Assembly (NCBI GenBank): GCA_964019415.1 | Contig: OZ025869.1 | Location: 9,022,714-9,086,713 of the forward strand | Reading direction: 5' to 3' | DNA from: Ianthella basta | Lineage: Eukaryota; Porifera; Demospongiae; Verongiida; Ianthellidae | DNA length: 64,000 bases | Part shown: positions 59,301-62,300 of the stretch, one piece after another | Layout of the letters: every line of letters starts with the position of its first letter | How positions within the stretch are numbered: position 1 is the stretch's first letter | Position numbers and translations under genes: made by a program | Notes under the pieces: generated by a model | The model's database searches: none | What the model saw: only the letters and a program-made list of their open reading frames with translations | What the model was told of the DNA's origin: nothing

Positions 59301-62300
59301 ACTATGTTGAGTTGCTCAGCATTCTATTCACCCTTTCCATCATTCCCTTTCGAGTGTGGAATCACCCAGGACAGTGGATTGTGGCCTCCTTAGCCTACTT
59401 CTTCAGTGGATTTAAGATAATTGAATTCATTGCTCTCTTTAGGTAAGTTTTGTACATAATCTTAATCCATTGGAGAAGATTGCTTTCTACACACAACACA
59501 TAAGTACAGTCCATGCTTATGATAATGGAGTTTGAACTTTGCACCTACACAGTTGTTCTTTTTAGAGGCATAACAAAATGGTTAAAGCAAAAATCTCTTT
59601 TGCCATTACTGACATTTCAGTCTCCTTCAACTCTGTCATTTCCTAATTGATTATTTCATTTTTTATTATTTGGTTATTTGCCTATTTGATATTTCATTTG
59701 ATTCCTGTATAGATGGACTGGTGCATATGTGCACACTCTGTACATCATTGTTACAAGAGACATTGTGAGGTTCATGGCCGTGTTCCTCATCTTGCTGGTC
59801 ATATTCTCCGGAGGTTTTTACTTCTCCCTGAGGTATGATGACTCATTTGTCACACGTCCTGATAACAGTACTATGATGGGAGGTGGAGTAAACTCTGACT
59901 TACAGACATTGGATGGAGTGGCAAGGCTGCTCCATGAAGTGTACTTCACAGGATTAAGAGCGCTAATTGAGGCTGGCAGTGTGCTCGACTATTATGGAAC
60001 CGATGGCAGCCTGAGGTATGTGTTGCAGTAATAGAAAGGTTTAGCATAGCGTGAAACAATATTTTCATACAGTATATCTCCATTATGTATTTTGCAGAGC
60101 TGAAATCCTCTGTTCACAAACTCCTTCCACAGCTTGCATGTGATCAATGCAAAGTATTACAAGGCGCCGCATAGTGATGGTCATAGGGATGAAGGGTGAT
60201 TTGCTTCACCCATGAAGAGCGCCGCACAATTTCCCTCGATTACGGAAAAAGACACCATGTTTTTTGTACGTTTATGGACAGCACATACGGGATTCCGGTT
60301 ACTTAGCGTTTCAAAAAGGGTGCTATGCATAAAAGGGAGAGCACTCAGAGCTACAACTAACACTATCTGTGGCTCTATACTGATGTGAATCAGCTACTGT
60401 TATGACAACGGAAAGCAGCAACATGGTATACCTCTTCCCTCTGTGAGCATGTTGCTGGTTTTTGCTCCAAGTCAATGATAGCTTAGCTACGTAGCTAGCT
60501 AGCTATCTGTCAGCAATATTTGTATGCATTTGTTCTTACTTTGCCAAGCACTACTCCTTTCTAAATTTCTGTCCCGCACTGCAGTTTAATCACCTTCTTT
60601 TCACCTTTGTATATACTAGCTGTTCTTTGCTACCTTTCTAGCTACCAATTATGCAGTTGTTTCAGTGTCGTACCTATTGTCGGTGAATGCATGATTCTGC
60701 TTAGCTATTCCAGGCAATTCTCACTATTTGTTCACATCATGCTACACACAGCATAGCCTGCAACATTCATGGTTGCGATAGTGATGTAAATCAGCCACCG
60801 TTATGACACCAGAACGCTGCAGCTAGTAAACCCAGGCTTTTCTTTCTGAGAGCTTTTAACAACAAGTCAGTAGCTATCGTCAATAAAATTTGCATGCCGT
60901 TGTTCAAACTTTGCCCATCACAGCTCCTTTCCGAATTGCTGCGGACCCCTTACTACCACCTTCTGTCCACCGTTGTATATACTGCTCTTCACTTCCTTTT
61001 TACCAATTATGCAGTTGTTTCAATGCTGTCATATCTATTGTCAGTGCATGAATGCTTTCACTTATTCTGCACGATTCTCTGTCCACGTCATGCTACACAC
61101 AGCATCACCTACAACATGCATGGTTGTGGCCTACAGCTGGCATATATATCCACACCATTATATTCCAAACTGGCAATGCCTGGCCGTCGTGGAGTAGCTG
61201 AGAGTGACAGTGATTCCAATCCTTTTGCTGATATATTGATGAACAGTAGCTTGATCACTTGAACAATTACCTTGCGACTGGATGTGTTCCTGCATTATTT
61301 AAACAAGCATTAATATTTCAGTGACTCAACTTGGGCTGATTCACATTATTTTAACAGCACATATATTTCCCAATTACGGTAACCCCTATTTTACATGTTG
61401 TAAAAGCCATACACCTCCAGCACTGGCGATCATAATTTTGAACTAATTTTTTTAATTAAGCGTGTTATTTCTTTCTCCTCATCTCTCTTATTCAGGGCAC
61501 TGAGTGTTGTAATCTACCTGCTATTTCTGTTCATTGTTGTCATCATCCTTCTGAATGTACTGATCGCCCAGGTGTCCGACACTTACACCAAGGTCCTCTC
61601 AACTGCTGAGGGAATCTATCTGTATCATCAGTGTCGATACATAGCCCGGCTGGAGGCACAGCAGTTTTATCCTGGTGTGCTGTGCTACCTTTTCCCAAGG
61701 TGCTTCGAAAAGTGCTGTGGTGTTTACTTCCCAAAATGCTTCCTTAAATGCTGTGGTGTCCGCCTCCCAAGTTTCTTTCAAATATGCGGTCTTATCTGCT
61801 GCTTTGTCCCATGGTTTTTCTGCAAATGCTGTGGTAACTGTTTTCAGAGCTGCAAGTGTGCCAATATTGTAAGTTGAATTGCATGCAACTGTGCTGTTAC
61901 ATTGACTGTATTGCACTCATGGTTACTTACTACAACTGTGCCTAATTTCTGCATATAGCACAGTGTTCACAAGGTTATAGTGTACGGTTTACAGTGACAG
62001 TGTACCTGATTCCAAGTGCCCCTTCTTATATTGATCTAGTGCAAGTCAGTATTACGGCAAACGTTAGGTCTTTATACAACTTTACCAAATGCCCTTGAAG
62101 TTAAACTAGCAGAGACCATGCAGCCTTTGTAGGAACTGTTAACACAGTGGGTGTTGTATTGTGTATGTAACTATCAAGTACCTTCTGTCCCTCTGTTAAC
62201 AGTTCTCAAAGGAACGTCAGTGGCCTAATTTAATTTGGATTGGGAAGAAGCGCAATCAAGGAAACTCGCGTTGGGTGACATTCAAGAAAAAGGTTGTCTG

